From Mariprofundus sp. (lineage in GTDB: Bacteria; Pseudomonadota; Zetaproteobacteria; Mariprofundales; Mariprofundaceae), in NCBI GenBank assembly GCA_021772775.1, contig JAJFLH010000023.1, positions 1 to 64,000 of the forward strand: a DNA stretch of 64,000 nucleotides, written 5' to 3'. Each line of letters opens with the position of its first letter. Positions within the stretch are counted from its first letter, which is position 1. Of this stretch, positions 27,834 to 37,634 are shown one piece after another. Below the pieces are notes generated by a model. That model did not search any database and was not told the origin of the DNA. It saw only the letters and a program-made list of their open reading frames with translations. A program made the position numbers and the translations under genes.

Positions 27834-29144
27834 TTAATCTGACACCGATAGTGGAAACCACACTGAGACCTTTAAACCTCCCAGTTCATTCGACTGCTCA
27901 AGCTCCAGTCTACCGTCATACGCATCAACAATTTCACGAACAATTGCCAGCCCCAGTCCATGCCCCTGTTTAGTTTCATCCATGCGCACTCCGCGACCAA
28001 GCACAAGCAACTTCTCATCTTCTTTCATGCCAGGACCATCATCCTCTATGATCAGACTCAAGCCGGATTGCTGGCACAATGTGATCGATACACGAGCCTG
28101 AGCCCATTTACAGGCATTATCGGTCAAATTACCAATGACCTCCATCATATCTTCCCGATCTGCAGAAATGTTCGAAATCTCAGAAATATCTAATGCAATG
28201 CTAATCTGCTGTCGATAAACAGCTTCCAATGTAGAGACCAGATCACGCACATCCTGTTCAGGCTTTGACCAAAAACCGCCCGGCGACTGACCCGCAGTTC
28301 TAGCCCGAGACAGTTCTCTATTAATATGTCCTTCAATGCGTTGCACCTGTTCAAGTAACTGCATGCACTCCTTATCACCTGATCGCCTTTCCAGAATTTG
28401 AAACATCAGCGTTAATGGGGTTTTTAATGCATGTGACAGATTTCCCATTGCATTGCGGGAACGCTGCAGTCGCTGTTGCAAGACAAACAGCAAACGGTTC
28501 ACCTCTTCAACAACAGGAACAATCTCGGATGGCACGGGCTGCTCCAGTTTTTCTCTTTCACCGGATTCGAGTTGTTGTAACTCTTTTTTAAGCCCTGCCA
28601 ACGGCTTCAATCCACGGCGAATCACCCACATCTGAATCACCAACAGCAATAACAGCGCCCCAAACGAAAGGGCTAGCAAACGTTTTTGAAAGTAGGACGA
28701 TGTCGCTTCCAGTGCAGAGGTATCTTCCGCGACACTCAGCAGCACCCTCTGCCCATGCAATGTAAATGAGCGTGATAAAATCAACAGCTGCTGATCTTCA
28801 GGCCCTTGCACAGCGCGGCTGATACCGATCCCCACTACAGAGAGATCACCATCCCACAACGATCTGGAGCGCAGGCTCTCTTCAGCCTGACGAATTTGAA
28901 AATAATGTCCAGAAAATGGGCGTTTGAATATGTCAGGGATATGCTCCCATTCCAACTTTGGCATTGTATTCGGCTCTACAGTGAGGGCTGCTAGAATCCC
29001 CTCCATATCATCTTCCAGGCGAGATAACACGCTCTCTTCGCTGAGCTTACGCATCTCTATGCCGACAATCACGGTCTGAATCATAAAGAAGCAGATCAGG
29101 CTGAACGCCAGACTGATCGATAGATGACGGCTTAGCGATCTCAT
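27834..29144 (-). CDS. Sensor histidine kinase (PhoQ/QseC-like)
   Basis: 436 residues. There is an N-terminal transmembrane helix, a periplasmic domain of about 125 residues (roughly 30-155), a second helix (LLALSFGALLLLLVIQMW), then cytoplasmic catalytic domains. The H-box is NLSHALKTPLTLM; N box NLTDNACKWA, G1 EDDGPGM and G2 GHGLGLAIV are intact. It overlaps the response regulator by four bases. The upstream PepSY and cytochrome genes suggest that it senses redox state or a ligand tied to the cytochrome system. Confidence 0.93.
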   Translation of the reverse strand: MRSLSRHLSISLAFSLICFFMIQTVIVGIEMRKLSEESVLSRLEDDMEGILAALTVEPNTMPKLEWEHIPDIFKRPFSGHYFQIRQAEESLRSRSLWDGDLSVVGIGISRAVQGPEDQQLLILSRSFTLHGQRVLLSVAEDTSALEATSSYFQKRLLALSFGALLLLLVIQMWVIRRGLKPLAGLKKELQQLESGEREKLEQPVPSEIVPVVEEVNRLLFVLQQRLQRSRNAMGNLSHALKTPLTLMFQILERRSGDKECMQLLEQVQRIEGHINRELSRARTAGQSPGGFWSKPEQDVRDLVSTLEAVYRQQISIALDISEISNISADREDMMEVIGNLTDNACKWAQARVSITLCQQSGLSLIIEDDGPGMKEDEKLLVLGRGVRMDETKQGHGLGLAIVREIVDAYDGRLELEQSNELGGLKVSVWFPLSVSD

Positions 29145-29818
29145 CGCACTTTTACACTGAACAGATAACCCTGGCCACGACGGGTCAGAATGCGCTCTTT
29201 GCCCAACTTCTTTCTCAATTTACTGATATATACTTCAATAACATTGCTCTCTTTTTCTGAATCGTAGTCATAAACATGTTCAAGCAGATGGCTATCACTA
29301 AATACGTGCCCTGGCTGCATCATCAAATAGCGTAGCAGCCTGAACTCCACACCGGTCAATGTGATCGTCTCTAGCCGGTTATCCATACTCATCTCAACAC
29401 TTTGTGTCGCTTCATCAAGCTTCAAGCCACCGGCTTCAATATGTGCCGACGTAATACCTTTTGAGCGCCTCACCAAAGCCTCCAACCGCACAAGCAACTC
29501 CTCAACATGGAACGGTTTACTCAGATAATCATCTGCACCAGCACGAAAACCATCCACTTTTTCATGCCATGCTGAACGAGCTGTCAAAATCAGAACGGGT
29601 ATCGCAAGCTGTTTACTGCGCCACTGCTTAAGTACATCAATACCAGGCATTTCAGGCAGACCAAGATCAAGCACGATAACATCGTAGGGTTCATTTTCTC
29701 CCATATAGGCTGCTTCAACCCCATCAAACACCCTGTCGACGGCAAAACCATGTTGCCCCAGCTGCTTGGCCAGATCAGCAGATAGTGCCTTGTCATCTTC
29801 AACCAGAAGTAGTCGCAA
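29141..29818 (-). CDS. OmpR-family response regulator
   Basis: 225 residues. The receiver domain has the phospho-acceptor Asp in VIVLDLGLPEMPGID (about residue 51) and the conserved Lys in DYLSKPFH. The winged-helix output domain ends in SNVIEVYISKLRKKLG and TRRGQGYLF. It starts immediately after the PepSY gene stop and overlaps the kinase. It is the likely transcriptional controller of the adjacent cytochrome genes. Confidence 0.94.
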   Translation of the reverse strand: MRLLLVEDDKALSADLAKQLGQHGFAVDRVFDGVEAAYMGENEPYDVIVLDLGLPEMPGIDVLKQWRSKQLAIPVLILTARSAWHEKVDGFRAGADDYLSKPFHVEELLVRLEALVRRSKGITSAHIEAGGLKLDEATQSVEMSMDNRLETITLTGVEFRLLRYLMMQPGHVFSDSHLLEHVYDYDSEKESNVIEVYISKLRKKLGKERILTRRGQGYLFSVKVR

Positions 29819-30121
29819 TCAATCCTCCTTCACCGAAATCAAACGGCCACTACGAGCATCAATGATCATCTCCATGATCACACCATCTTGACCGAGATAT
29901 TCGATTTCATAGACGATATTCCCATGTTTCTCCTCTAACTCAACTTCCAAAACTTTACCGGGAAAACGTGAATTTGCCTGTTTCATAATTTCAGTCAGAG
30001 AAAGAATTTCACCCTGCTCCAGCAAGGCCCTAGCTCGATCATGATCACCAGCCCAGACCATCGATACTGCTGAGAACAGTAACAAACATGTCATAATCCA
30101 TAGCGATTGATGCAACTTCAT
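29819..30121 (-). CDS. PepSY-domain periplasmic protein
   Basis: About 100 residues from the ATG at 30121, with a signal peptide (MKLHQSLWIMTCLLLFSAVS, cleavage near AGD). The single PepSY domain follows: LSLTEIMKQANSRFPGKVLE and a C-terminal strand pair ending DARSGRLISVKED. A longer frame to 30148 overlaps the cytochrome and would place extra residues before the signal peptide. PepSY proteins commonly travel with two-component systems and cytochrome b genes and are thought to modulate the sensor. Confidence 0.85.
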   Translation of the reverse strand: MKLHQSLWIMTCLLLFSAVSMVWAGDHDRARALLEQGEILSLTEIMKQANSRFPGKVLEVELEEKHGNIVYEIEYLGQDGVIMEMIIDARSGRLISVKED

Positions 30122-30128
30122 AGACTCG

Positions 30129-30698
30129 TTAATCCTCCCAAGGGCCATAGCCCGGAATTTTCACACCATGTTCATTAAATTGTCCCTCTGAAGCGCCAGT
30201 ATGGCAAGCAATACAATTGGCAGCTGAGCCAACCTTGGCATTGCCCGTGATCAATCTGGCTGGAATTTCATCGTGTTTACGCAGCATATAGGGCAATGTT
30301 GAAATTCTTTGCGGTGTTGCACCAGCTCTGATTGAACGCAGAACCTTATGGCTTTTACGATGCGGTTTCACATCGGCCGATTCAGCAACCAGATACTGCG
30401 TAAGCAGATCATTCGTTTTTTGATCCAGCTCGGCATTTTCACCAAAATGATCATCCAGATTCTGCATCATTTTTTTCCATGAGCGTGCAGGTAGCCAGCC
30501 GGGTTGATAGGCAAAATGGCATGCTGCACATTCAGTCGTGTATAGCTTGTTGTTTACAGCCGTAACCGTGGAGCTGCGTTTATACATGCTATAACTGTCT
30601 GTGTGATATTCATCTCTATCAGCAAAGGCAATACCTGAAACCGATAGCACAACAGTAGATGCCATGATAATTGCACCTGTCATAATTTTTTTATTCAT
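30129..30698 (-). CDS. Dihaem cytochrome c (DHC type)
   Basis: 189 residues with a signal peptide (MNKKIMTGAIIMASTVVLSV). It has two haem sites: CAACH in the N-terminal half and CIACH near the C-terminus. GWLPARSWKKMMQNLDDHFG between them is typical of the DHC family that accompanies SHP and cytochrome b. In Rhodobacter and Shewanella this protein reduces SHP. AAGGAG lies before the ATG, and SHP is immediately upstream. Confidence 0.9.
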   Translation of the reverse strand: MNKKIMTGAIIMASTVVLSVSGIAFADRDEYHTDSYSMYKRSSTVTAVNNKLYTTECAACHFAYQPGWLPARSWKKMMQNLDDHFGENAELDQKTNDLLTQYLVAESADVKPHRKSHKVLRSIRAGATPQRISTLPYMLRKHDEIPARLITGNAKVGSAANCIACHTGASEGQFNEHGVKIPGYGPWED

Positions 30699-30723
30699 AT
30701 CAATCTCCTTTATAGTTTATTTA

Positions 30724-31134
30724 TTATTCACTCTGAAAATAGGAGAGAAAATCACCTTTCTCCTGCGCTGTACACTCACGACCCAGCGTCCATTTGCAGT
30801 TGCGTAGAAACCACTTTTCGATCTTGGCAGCATCATTAAAACGTTCTGCATTAACACTGACTGCCATTGCCTCAATGCGCTTTCCTGTTCGAACATGGGA
30901 GCCAATCTGCTTGAGGTTTGCTGTATGACAGCTGGCACAATTGACCTGTTCGCCTGTTTTCTGCTGTGTGAACCTCTGCATCCAGAGGCTCTCTCCACGA
31001 GCAGCATCAAAACCAGCCGCGCCTTCATCCTGATAACTGTTCTGCAGCTGCGTGATAACCATTTCAGATGCTTGTGCTGATAAGCCCGTCACAGCTAACG
31101 CCATAGCGAAGAGCCCGATGATAGTTTTTTTCAT
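30724..31134 (-). CDS. shp: SHP-type oxygen-binding monohaem cytochrome c (DUF1924)
   Basis: 136 residues with a signal peptide cleaved near AQASE. The single haem site is NCASCHT; two further cysteines (LRNCKWTLGRECT) match the SHP disulfide. SHP proteins use asparagine as sixth haem ligand and bind O2 or NO transiently; an asparagine candidate lies in ERFNDAAKIEKWF. The known gene set SHP-DHC-cytochrome b with a two-component system is reproduced here exactly, which supports the assignment. Confidence 0.88.
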   Translation of the reverse strand: MKKTIIGLFAMALAVTGLSAQASEMVITQLQNSYQDEGAAGFDAARGESLWMQRFTQQKTGEQVNCASCHTANLKQIGSHVRTGKRIEAMAVSVNAERFNDAAKIEKWFLRNCKWTLGRECTAQEKGDFLSYFQSE

Positions 31135-31240
31135 ATATCCTCCTTCATAGTATGAGATATCTTGCGCGTTGGTAGAACAGCATTTTGCTTGAGTAACAGA
31201 TTATCGAGCATGTAAGATGCAATATGGAATAGGTCAAAGA

Positions 31241-31822
31241 TCATATATTCTCCTTTTCAACTGTTTTGTAACCGGTAATCATGGCTCGAATAAGATTCTG
31301 CTTTTGCAATATGCTCTCTAGCAGAACACCTGCGATATGCAGCAGTGCAGCGAGCGCTAAAACATCAGCAATCAGCTCATGCATATCTTCAATCCATAAG
31401 ATAGTATCAATCTCAACTTCGGCCATAAAAGAAGCCCCGAACAGAGCACTGTTTTCCAGCCCATATAGCATCAGACCGCAGACAGTCAGCATCAGTAGAC
31501 CGGCCAGCAAAAAGATAATCATAATCCGGCCTGCTGGCGTATGGCCGATATGCGGAGAAGCCTCTAATCGGGCCAATCCTCTCAAGTGCTGAATCAAGGC
31601 ATGAATGGAGCAGTTCAAACCAGAAAAGCGTGCATATTTCGTTCCGATGACACCCCAGATCAGTCGAAAGATAAGCAGCCCAAAGATAATGCTTCCCACT
31701 AGCAGATGCAGATTGAACATCTTATCTTCAAAGATATAGGCGATCAGACAACAGACCACCAACAACCAGTGGAAAATGCGTAGCAGAGGGTCCCAGACCA
31801 TGAGTTGATTTAATCTCTTCAT
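31241..31822 (-). CDS. Cytochrome b561-type membrane protein
   Basis: 193 residues with about four membrane helices. Histidines suited to bis-haem b ligation occur in RIFHWLLVV, LHLLVGSIIFG, LRGLARLEASPHIGHTP and LLHIAGVLLES. It belongs to the prokaryotic cytochrome b561 / Ni-hydrogenase b family. It is first of the minus-strand redox operon and probably passes electrons from quinol to DHC and then SHP. Confidence 0.9.
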   Translation of the reverse strand: MKRLNQLMVWDPLLRIFHWLLVVCCLIAYIFEDKMFNLHLLVGSIIFGLLIFRLIWGVIGTKYARFSGLNCSIHALIQHLRGLARLEASPHIGHTPAGRIMIIFLLAGLLMLTVCGLMLYGLENSALFGASFMAEVEIDTILWIEDMHELIADVLALAALLHIAGVLLESILQKQNLIRAMITGYKTVEKENI

Positions 31823-32316
31823 ATGGCGAACGATAAAGAAGCAAGCTGAAATGAAACTGAACAGACAGCGCTTATGGAAGAATCTTCAAGAGATTGTAAA
31901 TCGGAGGGCAGTGTATTCTAGACAGTTACACGCTCTTAATATCTTTTCTTTGCGCTTGGTCGCTTCGTGGTTAATAAATGTTTATTTGTGCCCCGTAACT
32001 TCAGGAAAGCCGCATGAAAAATCGGACTAAACTTTGACAATATACTCAAAGTTTAGTCATATCCTAGGGCAGTTTCTCCGCCACAAGTGGCATTCACCTT
32101 CTTTCCGAAGGTTTCATCGGGAAATGTGAATGGTATGCAAGAGAGAACCCCCTGGGGAAATCCATATATTAGAGGTGGACCCCCGATACAAACATTCGGG
32201 GATGACGCCCAGCATAGCTGAAAACATGATTTAACTCCGAATGTTTTAATCTGATCGCCCTGCCTCTCACTGACAACTCACTGGCCTTAAGATCGATTGA
32301 CTCCTAGGATCCCTCC
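31823..32316. repeat. Intergenic stretch with dispersed repeat copies
   Basis: No gene is seen in these 494 bases. From about 32088 to 32215 it holds repeat-like sequence: AGTGGCATTCACCTTCTTTC, then the GTGAATG / CCCTGGGG block, then GGACCCCCGATACAAACATT with CGGGGATGACG. The last part is complementary to 44791-44830. The divergent promoters for ribF and the cytochrome operon must lie here, but no strong match was found. Confidence 0.5.
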
Positions 32317-33246
32317 ATGCAAATTATTCATTCATGGCAAGAAGCCAAAGATATCACCGAACTAAAAGGTGGTGCTATCACCGTTGGCAATTTTGATGGT
32401 GTCCATATGGGGCATGAGCAAGTATTGGCTGAAACCAATGGTCATGCCAGTGCAGTTGACGGCCCAACTGTCGTGGTGACATTTGAACCTCATCCGCGTG
32501 CTGTACTATTTCCTGAAGAAGCACCTCGCCGCCTAGGCCATGTGCAACAGCGCATGCAGTATTTACAGGAGGCTGGAGTTGATGCTGTACTGCTGCTTGA
32601 GTTTACACATGCATTAGCCGGCTGGTCTGCCGATAAATTCTCACGTCAGCTATATGACACCTTTGGATTTAAACATATCCATGTTGGTTACGATTTCGCC
32701 TTTGGCCATGATAGAAAGGGACACGTTGATGATCTTCGTCTGCTTGGTGATGCATCCGATTTCACAGTCACTGAAGCATCTGCATTTGAAATGATGGGAG
32801 CAGTTGTATCATCTTCTCGTATTCGTTCTGCCATTGAAGCCGCTGATTTCACCATGGCTGAAAAACTATTGGGACGCGATTATGCGATTGCTGGCACGGT
32901 ACTGCATGGCGATAAACGCGGCCGCCAAATGAATTTTCCGACAGCCAATATTGATGTGGCGGATCTCGCCCATCCACCGGTTGGCATCTATGCAGTGCGT
33001 GCCAATATTGATGACAGACAATGGGATGGCGCAGCTTATCTGGGTTACCGCCCTACTTTTAATGGCCGCACGCTGCTATTGGAAACGCATCTGCTCGACG
33101 ATGCGCCAGATATCTATGATCAATGCCTGAATGTCTCTTTTGTAGAGCGTATCCGTGAAGATCGCAAATTCACCGGCCATGCCGATCTGGCTGCACAAAT
33201 TGCCAAAGACTGCGACAAAGCAAGGCAGATTTTAGCCACTGATTAA
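32317..33246 (+). CDS. ribF: Bifunctional riboflavin kinase / FAD synthetase
   Basis: Makes FMN and FAD from riboflavin. The N-terminal adenylyltransferase half has VGNFDGVHMGHE; VSSSRIRSAIEA is the second nucleotide-binding motif. The C-terminal flavokinase half has GDKRGRQMNFPTANI and the ETHLLDDAPDIYDQ region. 309 residues, standard. It is directly upstream of ileS, the classical ribF-ileS order, although lspA does not follow. Confidence 0.97.
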   Translation: MQIIHSWQEAKDITELKGGAITVGNFDGVHMGHEQVLAETNGHASAVDGPTVVVTFEPHPRAVLFPEEAPRRLGHVQQRMQYLQEAGVDAVLLLEFTHALAGWSADKFSRQLYDTFGFKHIHVGYDFAFGHDRKGHVDDLRLLGDASDFTVTEASAFEMMGAVVSSSRIRSAIEAADFTMAEKLLGRDYAIAGTVLHGDKRGRQMNFPTANIDVADLAHPPVGIYAVRANIDDRQWDGAAYLGYRPTFNGRTLLLETHLLDDAPDIYDQCLNVSFVERIREDRKFTGHADLAAQIAKDCDKARQILATD

Positions 33247-33320
33247 CACAGATAAACACGGATAGGTAAAATCATACTGGCATTGAAATCTGTATCGCAT
33301 ATCCTGCCGGTTCATATATT

Positions 33321-33362
33321 GTCTTTCCTCTGCGTACTCTGCGTACTCTGCGGTGAGTTTCT
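33321..33362. repeat. Single CACCGCAGAG-type dispersed repeat upstream of ileS
   Basis: GTCTTTCCTCTGCGTACTCT is followed by GCGTACTCTGCGGTGAG, the inverse orientation of the repeats near thiG. Two short tandem GCGTACTCT units are visible. Confidence 0.55.
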
Positions 33363-33381
33363 TAAAAATGGGGTTTAAGTT

Positions 33382-36150
33382 TTGACTGAAAAGTTTGATT
33401 ATAAAAATACCGTTTTCCTACCGAAAACCAATTTCCCAATGCGTGGCAATCTTCCTACCAATGAGCCTAAGCGATTAGCATTGTGGGAAGAGGCCAAGCT
33501 TTATGAACAGCTACGTGAAGCGCGTAAAGATGCCCCCAAATTCACCCTGCATGATGGCCCACCATACGCCAATGGCAGCATTCATATTGGCCATGCGGTC
33601 AACAAAGTGCTCAAAGATATCGTCGTGCGTTCTCGCAGCATGATGGGTTTTGATGCCCCTTATGTACCCGGTTGGGATTGTCACGGTTTGCCCATTGAGC
33701 TGATGGTTGAAGCAAAATTCAAAAAGAAAAAGATCAAAAAAGAGAACATCAGTGATACCGAATTTCGTACCGCTTGCCGTGATTATGCCAAGGGGCAAAT
33801 TGATGTGCAGCGTCAAGAGTTCAAACGTTTAGGCATTACAGGCGACTGGGAAAATCCTTATGTAACAATGGATTATAACTTCGAAGCTAATACAGTGCGT
33901 GAGATCGGTCGTTTCCTCGGCAATGGAGGTCTGTACAAAGGTGCCAAGCCTGTGCACTGGTGTGTATCCTGTGCGACTGCTTTGGCTGAAGCTGAAGTAG
34001 AACATGAAGATCACACTTCCCACTCCATCTATGTGAAGTTTGTAGCCGGCCAAGATCTGAGCGATATCGATCCTGCACTTGCTGGTGATATCTCCATCGT
34101 TATCTGGACCACTACACCGTGGACTATCCCAGCCAATATGGCTGTCTCGGTCGGCCCTAACATCGAGTATTCCGCTGTGAAAATCACCTCAACCGGTGAG
34201 AATAGCAATCTGACTGCAGGTGAAACACTCATTCTGGCTGAAGATCTGCGCAGTAGCGTATTGGCTGCCATTGGTGCTGAAGGTGAAGTCGTCGCCACCT
34301 TTAACGGTTCAGAACTCGACAATCGTATTTTCCGTCACCCTTATCTGGATCAGAACGCACCTATCCTAGTTGGTGACCATGTCACCCTGGAAGCTGGTAC
34401 TGGGTCTGTACATACCGCTCCCGGCCATGGTCAGGAAGATTATGTCATCGGCATGCGTTATGGTTTGAAAGCATTTAATCCTGTTGGTGATACCGGCGTT
34501 TTCGAAGAAGGCACCCCTGTTGTTGAAGGTCGCCATGTCTATCAGGCCAATGAGATCATGGTTGAGCATCTGCAAAACTGTGGTGCGCTGCTTGAGACCA
34601 GCCAGATCAAACACGCCTATCCGCACTGCTGGCGCTGTCATAAACCGTTAATTTTTCGCGCTACCCCACAATGGTTCATCTCAATGGACAAAAACGATCT
34701 TCGCAACAGAGCCTTGGAAGAGATCAAGAAAACAGCCTGGACACCTGAATGGGGTGAAAACCGTATTCGTGCCATGGTAGAAGGCCGCCCTGACTGGTGT
34801 GTTTCTCGCCAACGCAACTGGGGGGTTCCGATCACTGCGATTCGTTGTGCTTGCGGCTCTCACAAAGTCACCACGCCGGAAGTCATTGAAGGCATTGCCA
34901 AACAGGTTGAAGGCGGTGGTGCTGATGTCTGGTTCACCAAAGATGTTTCCGACTTTCTGCCTGCTGATGCTGTCTGTCCAGATTGTGGCGGCTCTGAGTT
35001 TGAAAAAGAGACAGATATTCTCGATGTCTGGTTTGATTCAGGCAGCACTCACGCCTGTGTACTTGAGCATCGTGATGAGCTGACTTCACCAGCTGATCTC
35101 TATTTGGAAGGCTCTGATCAGCATCGTGGCTGGTTCCAGTCCTCCCTGCTGGAGAGTGTAGGAACACGCGGTGTAGCTCCGTTCAAAGCGGTATTAACAC
35201 ATGGTTTTGTAGTCGATAAGAACGGCAATAAAATGTCCAAGTCCAAGGGCAATGTGGTTGCGCCACAAAAGATCATCCAGCAGATGGGCGCTGATATTTT
35301 GCGTCTGTGGATTGCATCAGCTGACTATTCAGCCGATATCCGTATCTCCGATGATATCGTGAAACAACTGGCAGAATCCTATCGTCGCATCCGCAACACG
35401 GTTCGCTTTTTACTTAGCAATCTCAATGACTTCGATCCAACTTCTGACCTAATACCTTTAGCTGATCGTATGCCGCTGGATCAATGGGCTATGCATCGAT
35501 TGGCGCAAGTAGCAAAGAATGTAAACGAAGCTTATGACGGTTATCAATTCCACCGTATTCATCAGGAAGTGCACAATTTCTGTTCGGTAGATTTAGGTGG
35601 TTTCTATTTGGATATCATCAAAGACCGTCTCTATTGCGATGCGAGCGATTCAACACGCCGTGCTTCTGCTCGTGCTACGCTGTATGACGTTGCCGACACA
35701 CTGATCCGTCTGACTGCACCGGTGATTCCATTCACCTCTGAAGAGGCATGGGAATATCTACCGGGTTCTGATGACCGCAGTATCCATCTGCAAGAGTTCC
35801 ATGCGGTTGAAGATATCGCCATTGATGAAAAAGCATGGGCTAACTTCTTTGCCACCCGTGAACAGCTGAATATTGCACTTGATCAGGCCAAGAAAGATAA
35901 AGTCATTGGCTCCTCTATTGCGGCAGCTGTCACAGTGCCTAACCTTGATGCTACATTTGCCGAATCGACACGTGAAACGTACGAGCAACTATTCATCATC
36001 GCCAAAGTTGATACAGGTGAAGGCATCACCATTCAAGCGGCTGATGGCACCAAATGCCCACGTTGCTGGAATGTTTCCGCCCCTGCTCAGGCAGATCATG
36101 CAGAACATAACGAACTATGCCCACGCTGCTTTGAGGTGATCGCTGACTAA
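33382..36150 (+). CDS. ileS: Isoleucyl-tRNA synthetase
   Basis: Class I aminoacyl-tRNA synthetase charging tRNA-Ile and editing valine. 922 residues. The HIGH motif is GSIHIGH at about residue 65, the editing domain contains [16 protein letters not shown], the KMSKS loop is NKMSKSKGN, and the C-terminal zinc site is CPRCW followed by CPRC. The start is TTG at 33382, since no ATG fits and GGGG lies about 9 bases upstream; a TTG start would lower expression. lspA, the usual next gene, is absent. Confidence 0.97.
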   Translation: MTEKFDYKNTVFLPKTNFPMRGNLPTNEPKRLALWEEAKLYEQLREARKDAPKFTLHDGPPYANGSIHIGHAVNKVLKDIVVRSRSMMGFDAPYVPGWDCHGLPIELMVEAKFKKKKIKKENISDTEFRTACRDYAKGQIDVQRQEFKRLGITGDWENPYVTMDYNFEANTVREIGRFLGNGGLYKGAKPVHWCVSCATALAEAEVEHEDHTSHSIYVKFVAGQDLSDIDPALAGDISIVIWTTTPWTIPANMAVSVGPNIEYSAVKITSTGENSNLTAGETLILAEDLRSSVLAAIGAEGEVVATFNGSELDNRIFRHPYLDQNAPILVGDHVTLEAGTGSVHTAPGHGQEDYVIGMRYGLKAFNPVGDTGVFEEGTPVVEGRHVYQANEIMVEHLQNCGALLETSQIKHAYPHCWRCHKPLIFRATPQWFISMDKNDLRNRALEEIKKTAWTPEWGENRIRAMVEGRPDWCVSRQRNWGVPITAIRCACGSHKVTTPEVIEGIAKQVEGGGADVWFTKDVSDFLPADAVCPDCGGSEFEKETDILDVWFDSGSTHACVLEHRDELTSPADLYLEGSDQHRGWFQSSLLESVGTRGVAPFKAVLTHGFVVDKNGNKMSKSKGNVVAPQKIIQQMGADILRLWIASADYSADIRISDDIVKQLAESYRRIRNTVRFLLSNLNDFDPTSDLIPLADRMPLDQWAMHRLAQVAKNVNEAYDGYQFHRIHQEVHNFCSVDLGGFYLDIIKDRLYCDASDSTRRASARATLYDVADTLIRLTAPVIPFTSEEAWEYLPGSDDRSIHLQEFHAVEDIAIDEKAWANFFATREQLNIALDQAKKDKVIGSSIAAAVTVPNLDATFAESTRETYEQLFIIAKVDTGEGITIQAADGTKCPRCWNVSAPAQADHAEHNELCPRCFEVIAD

Positions 36151-36182
36151 TGCAGCATATATGTTCTTAGTGTGACAGCACG

Positions 36183-37634
36183 TTGAAAGCACATCATGAC
36201 TCCGCAGTGCAGCGCATTGCGGAGTTACCTTCAGCACCATCATTCGAACAGATCCCTGAACATTGGCAGGCAACAGATTGTCATGCCGATAGCCCCTCCC
36301 CCTGGTCGATGGATCAGCATATTTGGCGAATATGGACTGCCCTGCACTTTCTGCCGTTAAAGATAACGCAACAGGGCAATATCCATAAAAATGATCTCAA
36401 AAAAATCGCTTCTGTTTTAAAGGAAGAGAAGCTCGATCTTATTGAACTCTTCATCTCCAGCATGTTAAAAACAGAGCTGATCAAGCAGCAGAATGGCCTT
36501 TTAAAACCATGCCCAATCGACTGGCCGACATGGTCCAAAACATTACGAACAGGCATGCTTAAAATTATTCGTGGTTGGGAGCGCTGGCAAAATCACGATG
36601 AGAAACAGGTGCTCGATCTACTCATATCACTGCCAACTGGCTGCTGGCTAAAACTCGATGAGATTGTTGAACATCTGCAAAGCCATTCCAGTGATAAGCT
36701 CATCAGCGCCAACTGGATGCATCTATTCACCGCACACCAACATATGGCGTTGCACCACCTCAACATAAGTCAGCGGACTATTTATCTGCTGCCGGAATTT
36801 CAGGCCGTACTGAAACAACAGCCTGTCTGCTTTGCTTCGGCGGGCTGGTATGGTGCTGATGAGCAAGCCAGAGTCATGGGGTTTATCTCTGCTACTGGTG
36901 AGATTCAACTACCGCCGGATTGTAATCATGCTGTATTACATCAACTGGCTGCTTTCTGTCGTATCACCTCAATCGAGCAGATGATTACCCTGCAACTGGA
37001 TCAGCAGGCCTTGCAACGTATTGGTACAGATAAAACAGCACTCGAAGAGATCAGGGCATTGCTGGAGTCATTACAATCACCACTACCACAAGCGGTGAAC
37101 TATATGTTTGATAAACAGCTGTCGCAGCAGCCAGTTGCCGCAGTAGCAGCCGCAGCAATGGTGTTTGTTCTTCATGATGCATCGGCCATTCACAGACTAC
37201 GCAAAACAGGTTTTGATTTCAGCCAGCCATTTCAGGACAAACCGGAAATTGTATTGCTCGATGCATCAGCCGATGCGCATGCATTAATGAAGGCCTGTAG
37301 TGAAGCAGGCATTCTACTCGATACACTGATCAAGCCAGTAGACTGGATCACCGGCATGGCATCCATCAATGCATGGATGCAGGTCAATTTGGATCGAGAA
37401 GATCAATGGCTGGAGATCAGCTATCAAAAGTCACTTAGCAGCGCACCCAAACAGCTCTTCGCCCGCATCGATGCAGATTATTATGGTGCTATCCGTATTC
37501 AACCGACCCGAAAAATAAAACAGGCCTATCAACTGCAAAAAACAACACTGCAACTCTCACCCAAACAAGTATTGCGTCTACGCGAGTTGGATGATGCCGA
37601 AGTGATAGAATTTGGCCTGGATCAACTATCATGA
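36183..37634 (+). CDS. Helicase-associated protein coupled to XPB (XPB/Ssl2 N-domain-like)
   Basis: 483 residues without signal peptide. A winged-helix-like segment (DLLISLPTGCWLKLDEIVEH) and the region LPPDCNHAVLHQLAAFC followed by further helices resemble the helicase C3 / XPB N-terminal domain proteins encoded beside bacterial XPB genes. Translation seems to begin at TTG 36183, as the next in-frame ATG is 42 codons later, though no good ribosome site is seen. Its TGA overlaps the helicase ATG by four bases, so the two are made together and probably act together. Exact domain naming is uncertain. Confidence 0.7.
   Translation: MKAHHDSAVQRIAELPSAPSFEQIPEHWQATDCHADSPSPWSMDQHIWRIWTALHFLPLKITQQGNIHKNDLKKIASVLKEEKLDLIELFISSMLKTELIKQQNGLLKPCPIDWPTWSKTLRTGMLKIIRGWERWQNHDEKQVLDLLISLPTGCWLKLDEIVEHLQSHSSDKLISANWMHLFTAHQHMALHHLNISQRTIYLLPEFQAVLKQQPVCFASAGWYGADEQARVMGFISATGEIQLPPDCNHAVLHQLAAFCRITSIEQMITLQLDQQALQRIGTDKTALEEIRALLESLQSPLPQAVNYMFDKQLSQQPVAAVAAAAMVFVLHDASAIHRLRKTGFDFSQPFQDKPEIVLLDASADAHALMKACSEAGILLDTLIKPVDWITGMASINAWMQVNLDREDQWLEISYQKSLSSAPKQLFARIDADYYGAIRIQPTRKIKQAYQLQKTTLQLSPKQVLRLRELDDAEVIEFGLDQLS

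Noticed and set aside
36151-36182. lspA expected after ileS
   Set aside because: The space is 32 bases and the following frame has no signal-peptidase II features, so lspA is not here.
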